From Paraprevotella sp. (GTDB lineage Bacteria > Bacteroidota > Bacteroidia > Bacteroidales > Bacteroidaceae): a DNA stretch of 9,091 nucleotides. The stretch covers positions 1 to 9,091 of the forward strand of contig JAJPYK010000077.1 of the NCBI GenBank assembly GCA_021205005.1, in the 5' to 3' direction. A program made the translations under genes and the position numbers. Positions 1 to 5,561 of the stretch are shown in pieces (the stretch's first letter is position 1; every line of letters begins with the position of its first letter). The notes beneath the pieces were generated by a model. It did no database searches. It saw only the letters and a program-made list of their open reading frames with translations, and was not told the origin of the DNA.

Positions 1-103
1 GCCCAAACCTTCTTTGATCGCCACACAGGAATTTATTGAAGGGAAAATCTATTTCCGTAATCCGTTGAAAGAGAAGGATGCGATAGAGCAATCCGCGCTC
101 TGA
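1..103 (+). CDS. rpoZ: RNA polymerase omega/Rpb6-like subunit, C-terminal end (5' part outside window)
   Basis: Reading from base 2, an open frame gives the last 33 residues of a protein ending at the TGA at 101-103. The visible tail contains PKPSLIATQEFIEGKIYFRN, followed by a charged stretch ending EQSAL. I recognise this as the C-terminal end of the short (about 110 aa) omega/Rpb6-type subunit annotated in Bacteroidetes, a small RNA polymerase subunit that helps assemble and stabilise the beta-prime subunit in the cytoplasm. The next gene, encoding a DUF4293 protein, starts only 14 bp downstream, a pairing I recall as common in this phylum. The start, promoter and most of the fold are outside the window, so the call rests on the C-terminal motif and the neighbour. 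The alternative is another short conserved protein from the same locus. Confidence 0.72.
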   Translation, partial: PKPSLIATQEFIEGKIYFRNPLKEKDAIEQSAL

Positions 104-117
104 AAAAACATGGCAAT

Positions 118-573
118 ATGATTCAACGAATTCAAACGGTCTTCCTTTTATTGGCCTCGATTTGCGCTGTCGTGGGGCTGTGCACGCCCGTGGGACATCT
201 GCATCAAAGCGGGATAAGGGTGGCCAACTTTTATAATTTATGGCTTGCAATGGCCGACGGCACGCGGGTGTTCTCCCCGTGGGCGATGTTCGTGCTGTTG
301 CTTCTGGCCGCTGTGATCTCGCTGGTTTCGATATTCCTGTTCAAACGACGTATGTTGCAGGTCCGTCTGTCTGTGTTCAACGGACTGCTGTTGATCGGGT
401 ACTATATCGTGTTCGGGGTGTTCGTCTCTATCTTCAAGTCGCGCTACGAGGTGGATTTCACCCTCAGTTGGACCGTGGCTTTTCCTGCGGTAGCCTTGAT
501 CTTGGACTATATGGCTTTCCGTAACATTATGAAAGATGAATTGATGATCCGCTCGCTCGACCGTTTGCGGTAG
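118..573 (+). CDS. DUF4293 family four-helix integral membrane protein
   Basis: This 151-residue protein has four clear hydrophobic segments at about residues 8-26, 54-75, 86-106 and 116-135. A short polar N-terminus (MIQRIQTVF) precedes them, and the C-terminal tail is basic and charged (KDELMIRSLDRLR). The opening MIQRIQ followed by a Leu-rich helix, the overall length and the position after an omega-subunit gene match the Bacteroidetes-restricted DUF4293 family, whose function is unknown. It should sit in the inner membrane. It has no catalytic motif that I can see. It starts 14 bp after the preceding stop with no obvious Shine-Dalgarno, so it is probably co-transcribed with the omega gene. 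A good intrinsic terminator lies about 30 bp after its stop. Confidence 0.85.
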   Translation: MIQRIQTVFLLLASICAVVGLCTPVGHLHQSGIRVANFYNLWLAMADGTRVFSPWAMFVLLLLAAVISLVSIFLFKRRMLQVRLSVFNGLLLIGYYIVFGVFVSIFKSRYEVDFTLSWTVAFPAVALILDYMAFRNIMKDELMIRSLDRLR

Positions 574-604
574 GCGGGGAGAGAGGTCGCAAGAAAATAA
601 AAAC

Positions 605-641
605 GCGAAGCATGCCGATTCGAGGTGTGCTTCGCTTTTTT
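605..641 (+). terminator. Intrinsic terminator after the omega-DUF4293 unit
   Basis: The arms GCGAAGCA (605-612) and TGCTTCGC (628-635) form a perfect 8-bp stem, extendable inward by two G-U and two C-G pairs. The stem is followed directly by six T residues (636-641). It is preceded by an A-rich run (about 591-603), so it could also act weakly on the other strand. It lies 32 bp after the DUF4293 stop codon, where a terminator for that operon is expected. Confidence 0.85.
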
Positions 642-678
642 ATGGATCTGGAGTCGCCGTGGGGTAGGGTTAGAGACC

Positions 679-702
679 GCGGAAAAAATCTCCGCAGATT
701 GA
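679..702. repeat. Short palindrome/A-run repeat, degenerate copy
   Basis: The 20-mer AAAAAATCTCCGCAGATTGA at 683-702 occurs again, identical, at 2780-2799. Here the left arm is shortened: only GCGGA (679-683) pairs with TCCGC (691-695). The other copy has a perfect 17-bp stem. It may be a decayed copy of the same dispersed palindrome or terminator cassette. It lies 8 bp from the MITE-like element, so insertion or later drift may have eroded it. Confidence 0.6.
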
Positions 703-709
703 AAAATTG

Positions 710-731
710 TGAGGGTGTGTCATAATTCAAA
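710..731 (+). repeat. Left terminal inverted repeat of the MITE-like element
   Basis: This 22-bp sequence begins TGAGGGTGTG and ends ATTCAAA. It matches the reverse complement of 870-891 without a mismatch, and the pairing breaks at 732/869. Confidence 0.85.
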
Positions 732-781
732 TTTTGAGATTGACAACTTATAATCTGTAAGTATCCTCCGTTGAACTAAGC

Positions 782-829
782 AAAAACAACCTTATAAAGC
801 TCTCCACGAAGCTCTATATGGTTGTTTTT
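782..829. terminator. Internal hairpin of the MITE-like element, terminator-like in both directions
   Basis: AAAAACAACC (782-791) pairs perfectly with GGTTGTTTTT (820-829). After one mismatch the stem continues at 793-796/815-818, and after another at 798-801/810-813, leaving an 8-nt loop (802-809). This gives about 18 paired bases. The 3' arm ends in T5 on either strand, so the structure could stop transcription from both sides. The end of the stem is itself A/U, which is weaker than a classic GC-rich terminator. Confidence 0.5.
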
Positions 830-869
830 ATTGAATGAAGTTTCTGATTATTACTTTTTCAAAGTGCTT

Positions 870-891
870 TTTGAATTATGACACACCCTCA
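870..891 (-). repeat. Right terminal inverted repeat of the MITE-like element
   Basis: The sequence ends ACACACCCTCA and is the exact reverse complement of the left end at 710-731. After it, 892-1039 is non-coding and shows nothing recognisable beyond the 10-bp palindrome TCTCCGGAGA near 903. Confidence 0.85.
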
Positions 892-1039
892 TGATTTCAT
901 GCTCTCCGGAGAACCTTTTCTGACGAGGGCTTTTTATCTATAAAATGCTCTATGTGCGACGCCCCCGAAGAGGGAGACATGCCCGTGTTCGTCCCTCGTT
1001 TCCCTTTTTGTGGACGGCAGAATGTTATCCTTGTCCGTG

Positions 1040-1071
1040 CTTGCAAAGAAAGGAAAAATGGAGTAATTTTG
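1040..1071 (+). promoter_or_regulatory. Bacteroidetes-type promoter for the redox gene pair
   Basis: TAATTTTG at 1064-1071 fits the Bacteroidetes -7 consensus TAnnTTTG at every fixed position. CTTG at 1040-1043 lies 20 bp upstream and matches three of four bases of the -33 element TTTG. Transcription would start near 1077, leaving a leader of about 55 nt before the ATG at 1133. Confidence 0.65.
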
Positions 1072-1132
1072 CGAGGCGCCTTCAGGTATGAAGCCCTTTA
1101 TCATGATTAAGAATCTTATAAAAACAGACAAA

Positions 1133-1657
1133 ATGAAGAAGTTAATTATTGTGGCTCATCCTCATATTCAGGAGTCAATGGTCAACATGCGTTGGACGGA
1201 AGAGTTGAAAAAGTATCCGGAAGAATTTGATGTACACAATATCTATGAGGCCTATCCGGACGGGAACATAGACGTGGAACGGGAACAGCTTCTGATTGAA
1301 GGTTATGATGCGTTCGTCTTTCAATATCCGTTGTATTGGTTCAACTGTACTCCTTTGTTGAAGAAGTATATGGACGAGGTCTTTTTGTACGGTTGGGCCT
1401 ATGGCTCCCATGGCGACAAGTTGAAAGGAAAGAAGTTTGCCATAGCGCTGTCTACGGGCAGCGAGGCGAATGACTTGCAGCGGGACGGCAAATGCCACGC
1501 TACGCTTCCGGATTTGCTGAGGCCTTTTGAGCTTTCCGCCTTGTATTGCGGTATGGATTATAAAGGTTATTTTACGTTGAACGGCTGCTATCACGTCACT
1601 CCGCAACAGTTGGATGAGAGTGCCCGCGCCTATGTGGAATTCTTGTCTCGGCTGTGA
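1133..1657 (+). CDS. NAD(P)H-dependent oxidoreductase, flavodoxin-fold quinone reductase type
   Basis: From the ATG at 1133 this is a 174-residue protein starting MKKLIIVAHPHIQES, the first beta strand and phosphate-binding loop of the flavodoxin-like NAD(P)H dehydrogenase (quinone) family (KefF/MdaB/YwrO relatives). Residues 60-90 contain the family core AFVFQYPLYWF followed by LLKKYMDEVFLYGWAYG. Residues 98-110 (KGKKFAIALSTGS) form the next strand. Such enzymes bind FMN or FAD and transfer two electrons from NAD(P)H to quinones or other electrophiles in the cytoplasm. An in-frame ATG at 1088 would add 15 residues (MKPFIMIKNLIKTDK) ahead of the first fold strand. I prefer 1133 because it puts the fold at the N-terminus and leaves a normal leader after the promoter at 1064-1071. 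The next gene starts 51 bp downstream, so co-transcription is likely. The physiological substrate is not evident. Confidence 0.85.
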   Translation: MKKLIIVAHPHIQESMVNMRWTEELKKYPEEFDVHNIYEAYPDGNIDVEREQLLIEGYDAFVFQYPLYWFNCTPLLKKYMDEVFLYGWAYGSHGDKLKGKKFAIALSTGSEANDLQRDGKCHATLPDLLRPFELSALYCGMDYKGYFTLNGCYHVTPQQLDESARAYVEFLSRL

Positions 1658-1708
1658 GAGAGGCTGAAAGCCTGAGGACAAGATGGTTCGGTATTACCGG
1701 GAACATAG

Positions 1709-2566
1709 ATGAAGTCGGGAATCGAGATAGGGGCAGCTTGCATCCGTTGCGGACGATGCGTCAGGGTATGTCCTGAAGCTGTTCTGGTATCCGATGCCGT
1801 TACGGGAGCGGTGCGGGTGGATCATCTTTGCGATTGCATCGCCTGCGGGCAGTGTGCGGCCGCGTGCCCGACGGGAACTTTGGAGCATTCCCTTTTTCCG
1901 AAAGAGCGGATACATCCGTTCCGTCAGGAAGACGGACCGACGGCGGAACAGGTCTTGTGGCTTTGTCGGAAAAGACGTTCTAACCGGACATTCTCCCGTC
2001 AGTCCGTACCGGAGGAATGGTTAAGGCGGATGGTGGAGGCCGGAGCCTACGCGCCGACAGCACACAACGCCCGTGACGTGAGATTTACGGTGGTTTCTTC
2101 CCCTGAGAAGTTGCAACGAATGGTGGATTTTACGCTGGAAACCTATCGTCGGGCGGTGCGCATCCTGACCCATCCTTTGGTACGGCCGGTACTGACCTTA
2201 CTACACAATGGATATTATAAGAATCTTCCTACGATGCGAACCACGCTGTATACTTGTCGGGACGGCAGGGATACTGTTCTGAGAGGAGCCGCGGCGGTCA
2301 TTCTGATCCATACGGATTCGGATGATTTCTTCGGTAGCGAGAATGCCAATCTGGCCTACCAGAATATGTCTTTGATGGCCGAGAGTCTGGGCGCGGGGCA
2401 CTTCTATACGGGGCATCTCTGTGCCGCTCTCAAGCTGAGGCCCGGTCGGCTGGAACAAAGCCTGCATATCGACGGGCGAATCCGTGCCGTGATGGCCGTG
2501 GGTCTGCCCACCGTGAAGTTTTCCGCTTATGTGGAACGTAAGGAAGAGTATGAAGAAGAGAGGTAG
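1709..2566 (+). CDS. Ferredoxin-nitroreductase fusion protein
   Basis: This 285-residue protein has two parts. Residues 8-58 carry two 4Fe-4S motifs of bacterial ferredoxin type: C11-x2-C14-x2-C17-x3-CP (C21) and C43-x2-C46-x2-C49-x3-CP (C53), with an extra cysteine at C41. From about residue 83 (LCRKRRSNRTF) follows a nitroreductase-family FMN domain. It includes APTAHNARDVRFTVV near 115-129 and the C-terminal part with NANLAYQNMSLMAESLGAG. Two 4Fe-4S clusters could pass electrons to a flavin that reduces an unidentified substrate in the cytoplasm. The overall architecture is a known nitroreductase subfamily. The gene starts 51 bp after the flavodoxin-fold reductase and probably shares its promoter, so the two form a redox unit. 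No Shine-Dalgarno is apparent before the ATG. Confidence 0.88.
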   Translation: MKSGIEIGAACIRCGRCVRVCPEAVLVSDAVTGAVRVDHLCDCIACGQCAAACPTGTLEHSLFPKERIHPFRQEDGPTAEQVLWLCRKRRSNRTFSRQSVPEEWLRRMVEAGAYAPTAHNARDVRFTVVSSPEKLQRMVDFTLETYRRAVRILTHPLVRPVLTLLHNGYYKNLPTMRTTLYTCRDGRDTVLRGAAAVILIHTDSDDFFGSENANLAYQNMSLMAESLGAGHFYTGHLCAALKLRPGRLEQSLHIDGRIRAVMAVGLPTVKFSAYVERKEEYEEER

Positions 2567-2672
2567 ATGACATGTTGAGGTCGGGATACGACCAACTACG
2601 AATATCTGTTGATCTTGTCCGATCTGACAAATTATATTCCTTATTTTAAAATAGGTTGGGCAACAGAGAAAG

Positions 2673-2709
2673 AGACCGACGGCTGTCGTTGCTACGGTCT
2701 ATTCTTTTT
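2673..2709 (+). terminator. Possible weak terminator after the redox unit
   Basis: AGACCG (2673-2678) pairs with CGGTCT (2695-2700), with a 16-nt loop, and ATTCTTTTT follows. The stem is short and a competing hairpin (CGAC/GTCG) sits inside it, so this is only a candidate. The rest of 2567-2759 shows no gene. Confidence 0.35.
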
Positions 2710-2759
2710 AACCTTATCGGGTGTTCCGAATGCCGCTTTTGCGTTCTGCGGCGATCGAT

Positions 2760-2802
2760 AAATCAATCTGCGGAGAAAAAAAAAATCTCCGCAGATTGAT
2801 TT
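2760..2802. repeat. Perfect 17-bp inverted repeat with an A9 loop between convergent genes
   Basis: The arm at 2760-2776 (ending AATCTGCGGAGA) is the exact reverse complement of 2786-2802 (TCTCCGCAGATTGATTT), with nine A residues as the loop. On the + strand the stem runs into TTTTAATTT, so it can serve as a terminator for the upstream redox unit. On the - strand the nine T residues are in the loop rather than after the stem, so terminator action for the envelope pair is less clear. One arm and part of the A-run recur at 683-702. The rest of 2803-2906 shows nothing recognisable. Confidence 0.8.
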
Positions 2803-2906
2803 TAATTTCTCCTTCAATGAAAATCTATGGATGCTTACGGCGGGATCTTCTTTCTTGGCCGAACGGACGGATAGATAGAGATACCGGTGATGATTGTACG
2901 CCTTTT

Positions 2907-3635
2907 TTATTTACCCTCCACCGGAACGCGTTTGGTTCGGATGATGTCGAACAGATAACCGGCTTTGATGACGATGGTTCCGTTGGAAGAACGGCTGAAT
3001 ACGTCCTTCTTTCCGTTTCCGAAGATGTCGCTCAGGCCGTAATAATAACGTCCCTCTAAAAAGAAGTGACCTACCTTGGTGTTCACTTCGAGTCCGGCTC
3101 CTGCCGTGATGCCGTATTCGAATTTATTCTTTACCGGCATGTCGTATTGTTGGTTTACTTGTCCGGGACGAAGGTTCAAGGTCGAGTCGTTGAAAAGTCC
3201 TCCCTTATGCCCTTTGTCTCCGAGATAGAAACCTAATTGCGGCCCGGCCACGACATAGAATAATGCGCCTTTCTGTTCATATCCCCATCCCATACGGGCC
3301 AACAGGGGAACTTGTACGTAGTGGATGTCTCTAGTGTAGGTGTCGTTGCTTGTCGTGATGCTCTCGTCCCATCCTAAATTGGCGTAATTGACCTCCAATT
3401 GTATGGAACACAGGCTTTTGAAATACTTCTCGCAGGTATAGCGCGTAGTGAATCCGAACGTGACCGCTCCTTTCATTTTCTGTTGGATGGTGGGATTGAA
3501 CGACACCGTGTTCAGGGTATATCCGGCATTGAAGCCCACGGCCAGATCGTTTCGCGGGTCACCGACCTGTCCGTAGATCCGGGTACTCCATAAGGTAGCA
3601 GCCGCCATGACGGCGGTGATGAATGCTTTTCTCAT
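2907..3635 (-). CDS. PorT-like outer-membrane beta-barrel protein
   Basis: This 242-residue protein begins with a signal peptide (MRKAFITAVMAAATLWSTRIYG, cleavage near residue 22-23). The mature part is built of alternating amphipathic strands, for example AVGFNAGYTLNTVSF, AVTFGFTTRYTCEKYF, YVQVPLLARMGWGY and FFLEGRYYYGLSDIF. This pattern is that of the small outer-membrane beta-barrel / PorT-like family common in Bacteroidetes. The protein should lie in the outer membrane with extracellular loops. Its ATG overlaps the stop of the upstream LysM gene as ATGA (3632-3635), so translation is coupled. The family label does not mean it is the T9SS component PorT itself, and I assign no specific function. 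It has no close promoter of its own. Confidence 0.82.
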   Translation of the reverse strand: MRKAFITAVMAAATLWSTRIYGQVGDPRNDLAVGFNAGYTLNTVSFNPTIQQKMKGAVTFGFTTRYTCEKYFKSLCSIQLEVNYANLGWDESITTSNDTYTRDIHYVQVPLLARMGWGYEQKGALFYVVAGPQLGFYLGDKGHKGGLFNDSTLNLRPGQVNQQYDMPVKNKFEYGITAGAGLEVNTKVGHFFLEGRYYYGLSDIFGNGKKDVFSRSSNGTIVIKAGYLFDIIRTKRVPVEGK

Positions 3636-5383
3636 TTCTTCAGTCGGATTAGTTCGATGCTATGGGCCGGAGTATAATGGATAAATTCCATATCGCTATT
3701 GATGAATCCGCTCCAGTTGCTGATACGGTGGAAGTCGAACCTATGCTGATAGGGAGTGGTGACGATTTGCGTCAGATGCGTGTCGATGGCGTCTCCATAG
3801 GTCGAAAGTCCTTTCAGGAAGTAGGTTGCCGTGTCGAAGCCCAGCATGCCGAAGCGTGGCCAACTGAGGATGGTCGGTTCATGGAACGACTGTTGGTAGG
3901 TCTTTTCGAACTGACTGCTGCTCTCGCTCAGCGGGTTTCTGAAGAAAGAGGAGTAGACGTATGTGTCGAACTGATAGAAGTTGTCCAACTGACTGCTGGT
4001 ATAAGTCTGCCATTCCGGGTAGCCTACCAGTTTAATCCGATTCTCCGGATTGTTTTTGGCGAACTCTTTCAGCTTGGGGAACAGTTGGTTCAGAATTTTG
4101 ATGTCCGACGAGTTGGGAATGATGACGTTGTCCTTATATTGGTTCATGGCGGACAGCCATTTCATTTCATCATCGTCGAGTTGCAGTGTGGTGAAGCTTC
4201 CACCGTTCTGTTGCAGCCGTTTATTGACCGCTTCGGTAAATGCAGAGGCATCCTTGTCCTGAGTATTGCTGTCCAAAAGAATCATATTGGCTTTGCCGAA
4301 AAGTTCGGTCGTCAATCGCGAAGCCTCGGAATGCAGAAACGATTTCGGGGGATTGATGGCGTAATAGTAAGGATTCTGGTATACGTCTTCTCCCAAAGAA
4401 GAGAACGGTACGACCAGCCTGATATGGTGTTGTTGGCAGAACTTGCTGAGCGGATCGATTTGTTCGGGATAGAGAGGGCCGATGATAAGATCGAGATCCG
4501 TAATCGGGTGAGTGTTTACGACATTCTTCATGTCTCCCGCGCTCTTTCCGGAGTCGTAAGCGAAAATGTCGACCGAGATGCCGGCTTGTTTCATTTCCCC
4601 GACAGCCAAGAGTACGCCCCGGTAGAATTCCACCATTTTGTTATTCTCCGACGTACCTCCCTTAAAAGGCAGAATGACGCCCATGCGTATCAGTTTTTTC
4701 GGAGCGGTCGTGACGTTTCTGTCTAAAAGTTCCGTATTGCTGGGAATGATTTCTTGCGGTTTTTGAGGCTTCGGGAAAGGGATGCAGACGAAATCTCCTT
4801 TGCGCAGCTTATAGTCCGGTTGCGCCATGTCCGGATTGGCGGCTTTCAGTTCCTCCTCTGTCAGGTTGTAATCTCGTGCTATACTGTATAGGGTTTCTTT
4901 GCGTTTGACTTTGTGCATCTCCTTGCAGCCGGATTGGGCTATACCCTGTGGCTGAGGTTGAGGCTGTACGGCGGCAGGTCGTGCCGTATCCGACGGGGCG
5001 GGAATGCGTATCACCATGCCGGCTTTGAAGTTATCGGCGGTAAGTCCGGGGTTGGCCAGACAGATGTCGTCCGCACTGACTTGGTAGGTTTTCGTCAATT
5101 GATAGAGGGTTTCGCCGGCTTGTATGGTGTGAAAACGTTTCGTTTCCGTCCCGTTCTGTTGCTGCGGAATCGTCAGTGTTTCTCCGGCCTTGATGCCTCC
5201 CACGGCCGAAGGGTTGAGTTTGAGTATGGATTCGGGCGTCACTTGGTAAGTGCGTGCGATGGAATATACGGTTTCTCCTTGTTTTATGGTATGGGTGAAA
5301 GTTCCCGCATCCTGTGCGCGGGCCATGAGCTGTAAGAAAAGCAGGATGATTACAGCATATATCGAGTTTTTTCTATGTGCCAT
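3632..5383 (-). CDS. Secreted protein with three LysM domains and a periplasmic-binding-protein fold
   Basis: From the ATG at 5383 the protein has 583 residues. Residues 1-24 (MAHRKNSIYAVIILLFLQLM then ARAQ) form a signal peptide with no lipobox cysteine, so the product is probably soluble in the periplasm. Three LysM domains follow at about 29-73 (IKQGETVYSIARTYQV), 83-128 (IQAGETLYQLTKTYQV) and 156-202 (VKRKETLYSIARDYNL). LysM binds peptidoglycan glycan chains. A Pro/Gln-rich linker lies near 130-150. From about 231 (IRMGVILPF) to the end is a type I periplasmic-binding / ABC ligand-binding-like fold, with LDLIIGPLYPEQIDPLSKF typical of it. An in-frame ATG at 5500 would add 39 residues but lies upstream of the promoter box at 5407-5414, so I reject it. 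No transporter genes adjoin. The coupled downstream partner is an outer-membrane barrel. The ligand is unknown. Confidence 0.87.
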   Translation of the reverse strand: MAHRKNSIYAVIILLFLQLMARAQDAGTFTHTIKQGETVYSIARTYQVTPESILKLNPSAVGGIKAGETLTIPQQQNGTETKRFHTIQAGETLYQLTKTYQVSADDICLANPGLTADNFKAGMVIRIPAPSDTARPAAVQPQPQPQGIAQSGCKEMHKVKRKETLYSIARDYNLTEEELKAANPDMAQPDYKLRKGDFVCIPFPKPQKPQEIIPSNTELLDRNVTTAPKKLIRMGVILPFKGGTSENNKMVEFYRGVLLAVGEMKQAGISVDIFAYDSGKSAGDMKNVVNTHPITDLDLIIGPLYPEQIDPLSKFCQQHHIRLVVPFSSLGEDVYQNPYYYAINPPKSFLHSEASRLTTELFGKANMILLDSNTQDKDASAFTEAVNKRLQQNGGSFTTLQLDDDEMKWLSAMNQYKDNVIIPNSSDIKILNQLFPKLKEFAKNNPENRIKLVGYPEWQTYTSSQLDNFYQFDTYVYSSFFRNPLSESSSQFEKTYQQSFHEPTILSWPRFGMLGFDTATYFLKGLSTYGDAIDTHLTQIVTTPYQHRFDFHRISNWSGFINSDMEFIHYTPAHSIELIRLKK

Positions 5384-5406
5384 TTCTTCGTTTTTGTTAC
5401 AACCGA

Positions 5407-5414
5407 CAAAATTA
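5407..5414 (-). promoter_or_regulatory. -7 promoter box for the LysM/barrel operon
   Basis: The - strand reads TAATTTTG, matching TAnnTTTG fully. The -33 region about 20 bp further upstream (near 5435-5438, TTCC) is weak. Transcription would start near 5400, leaving a leader of less than 20 nt before the ATG at 5383. This fixes 5383 rather than 5500 as the start. Confidence 0.6.
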
Positions 5415-5538
5415 CGAAAAATACGCGATAAAGCGGAAGGAAACGGAAGAAATCCCTTGCGCTTTTTGCCTTGTAAGGCGTAAACGGCCTTTTTCTTCAA
5501 ATTTTCTCAAAAAAGGTGGTTATATCAGTGGAAAACAC

Positions 5539-5546
5539 TATTTTTG
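5539..5546 (+). promoter_or_regulatory. -7 promoter box for the CHU_C-uvrA unit
   Basis: TATTTTTG matches TAnnTTTG fully and ends 15 bp before the ATG at 5562. The -33 region (GGTG near 5515-5518) is a poor match. Together with the box at 5407-5414 on the other strand it makes a back-to-back divergent promoter region of about 178 bp. Confidence 0.6.
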
Positions 5547-5561
5547 CATAAATATTCGAGT

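Larger units (their letters stand above)
710..891. mobile_element. MITE-like non-autonomous element with 22-bp perfect terminal inverted repeats
   Basis: The left end (710-731, beginning TGAGGGTGTGTCATAATTC) is the exact reverse complement of the right end (870-891, ending GAATTATGACACACCCTCA) over 22 bp. The 182-bp element is visibly more AT-rich than the flanking genes and encodes no credible protein. Small size, perfect terminal inverted repeats and lack of a transposase are the hallmarks of a MITE mobilised in trans by an insertion sequence with matching ends. The GAGGGTGTGTC-type end resembles what I recall of IS ends in Bacteroidales genomes, but I cannot assign the family. No convincing target-site duplication is visible: only TG/TG flanks the full repeat, which could be chance. 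It holds an internal hairpin, listed separately. The alternative is a structured intergenic RNA or the relic of a deleted IS. Confidence 0.72.

Noticed and set aside
740..754. TTGACA followed by TATAAT inside the MITE-like element, resembling a sigma70 promoter
   Set aside because: The two hexamers are only 3 bp apart, far from the required spacing, and Bacteroidetes use a different consensus.
934..1131. 65-codon open frame on the - strand
   Set aside because: It overlaps the promoter and start of the redox unit on the other strand and has no family resemblance or promoter.
1661..1673. AGGCT/AGCCT mini-hairpin between the two redox genes
   Set aside because: A 5-bp stem without a following T-run is too weak to call a terminator or attenuator.
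2642..2653. 12-bp AT-only palindrome TATTTTAAAATA
   Set aside because: AT-only palindromes of this size are common in intergenic DNA, and nothing around it suggests an operator.
2721..3059. 112-codon open frame on the + strand
   Set aside because: It runs through the palindromic hairpin and then antisense to the barrel gene. It has no domain and no promoter.
3662..4726. 354-codon open frame on the + strand
   Set aside because: It lies wholly antisense to the well-supported LysM/binding-fold gene, and its translation has no recognisable domain.
5468..5499. Small hairpins (GCCTT/AAGGC and AAGGC/GCCTT) followed by T-rich sequence in the divergent intergenic region
   Set aside because: The stems are only 5 bp, mutually exclusive, and placed upstream of both genes, so a terminator role is not supported.
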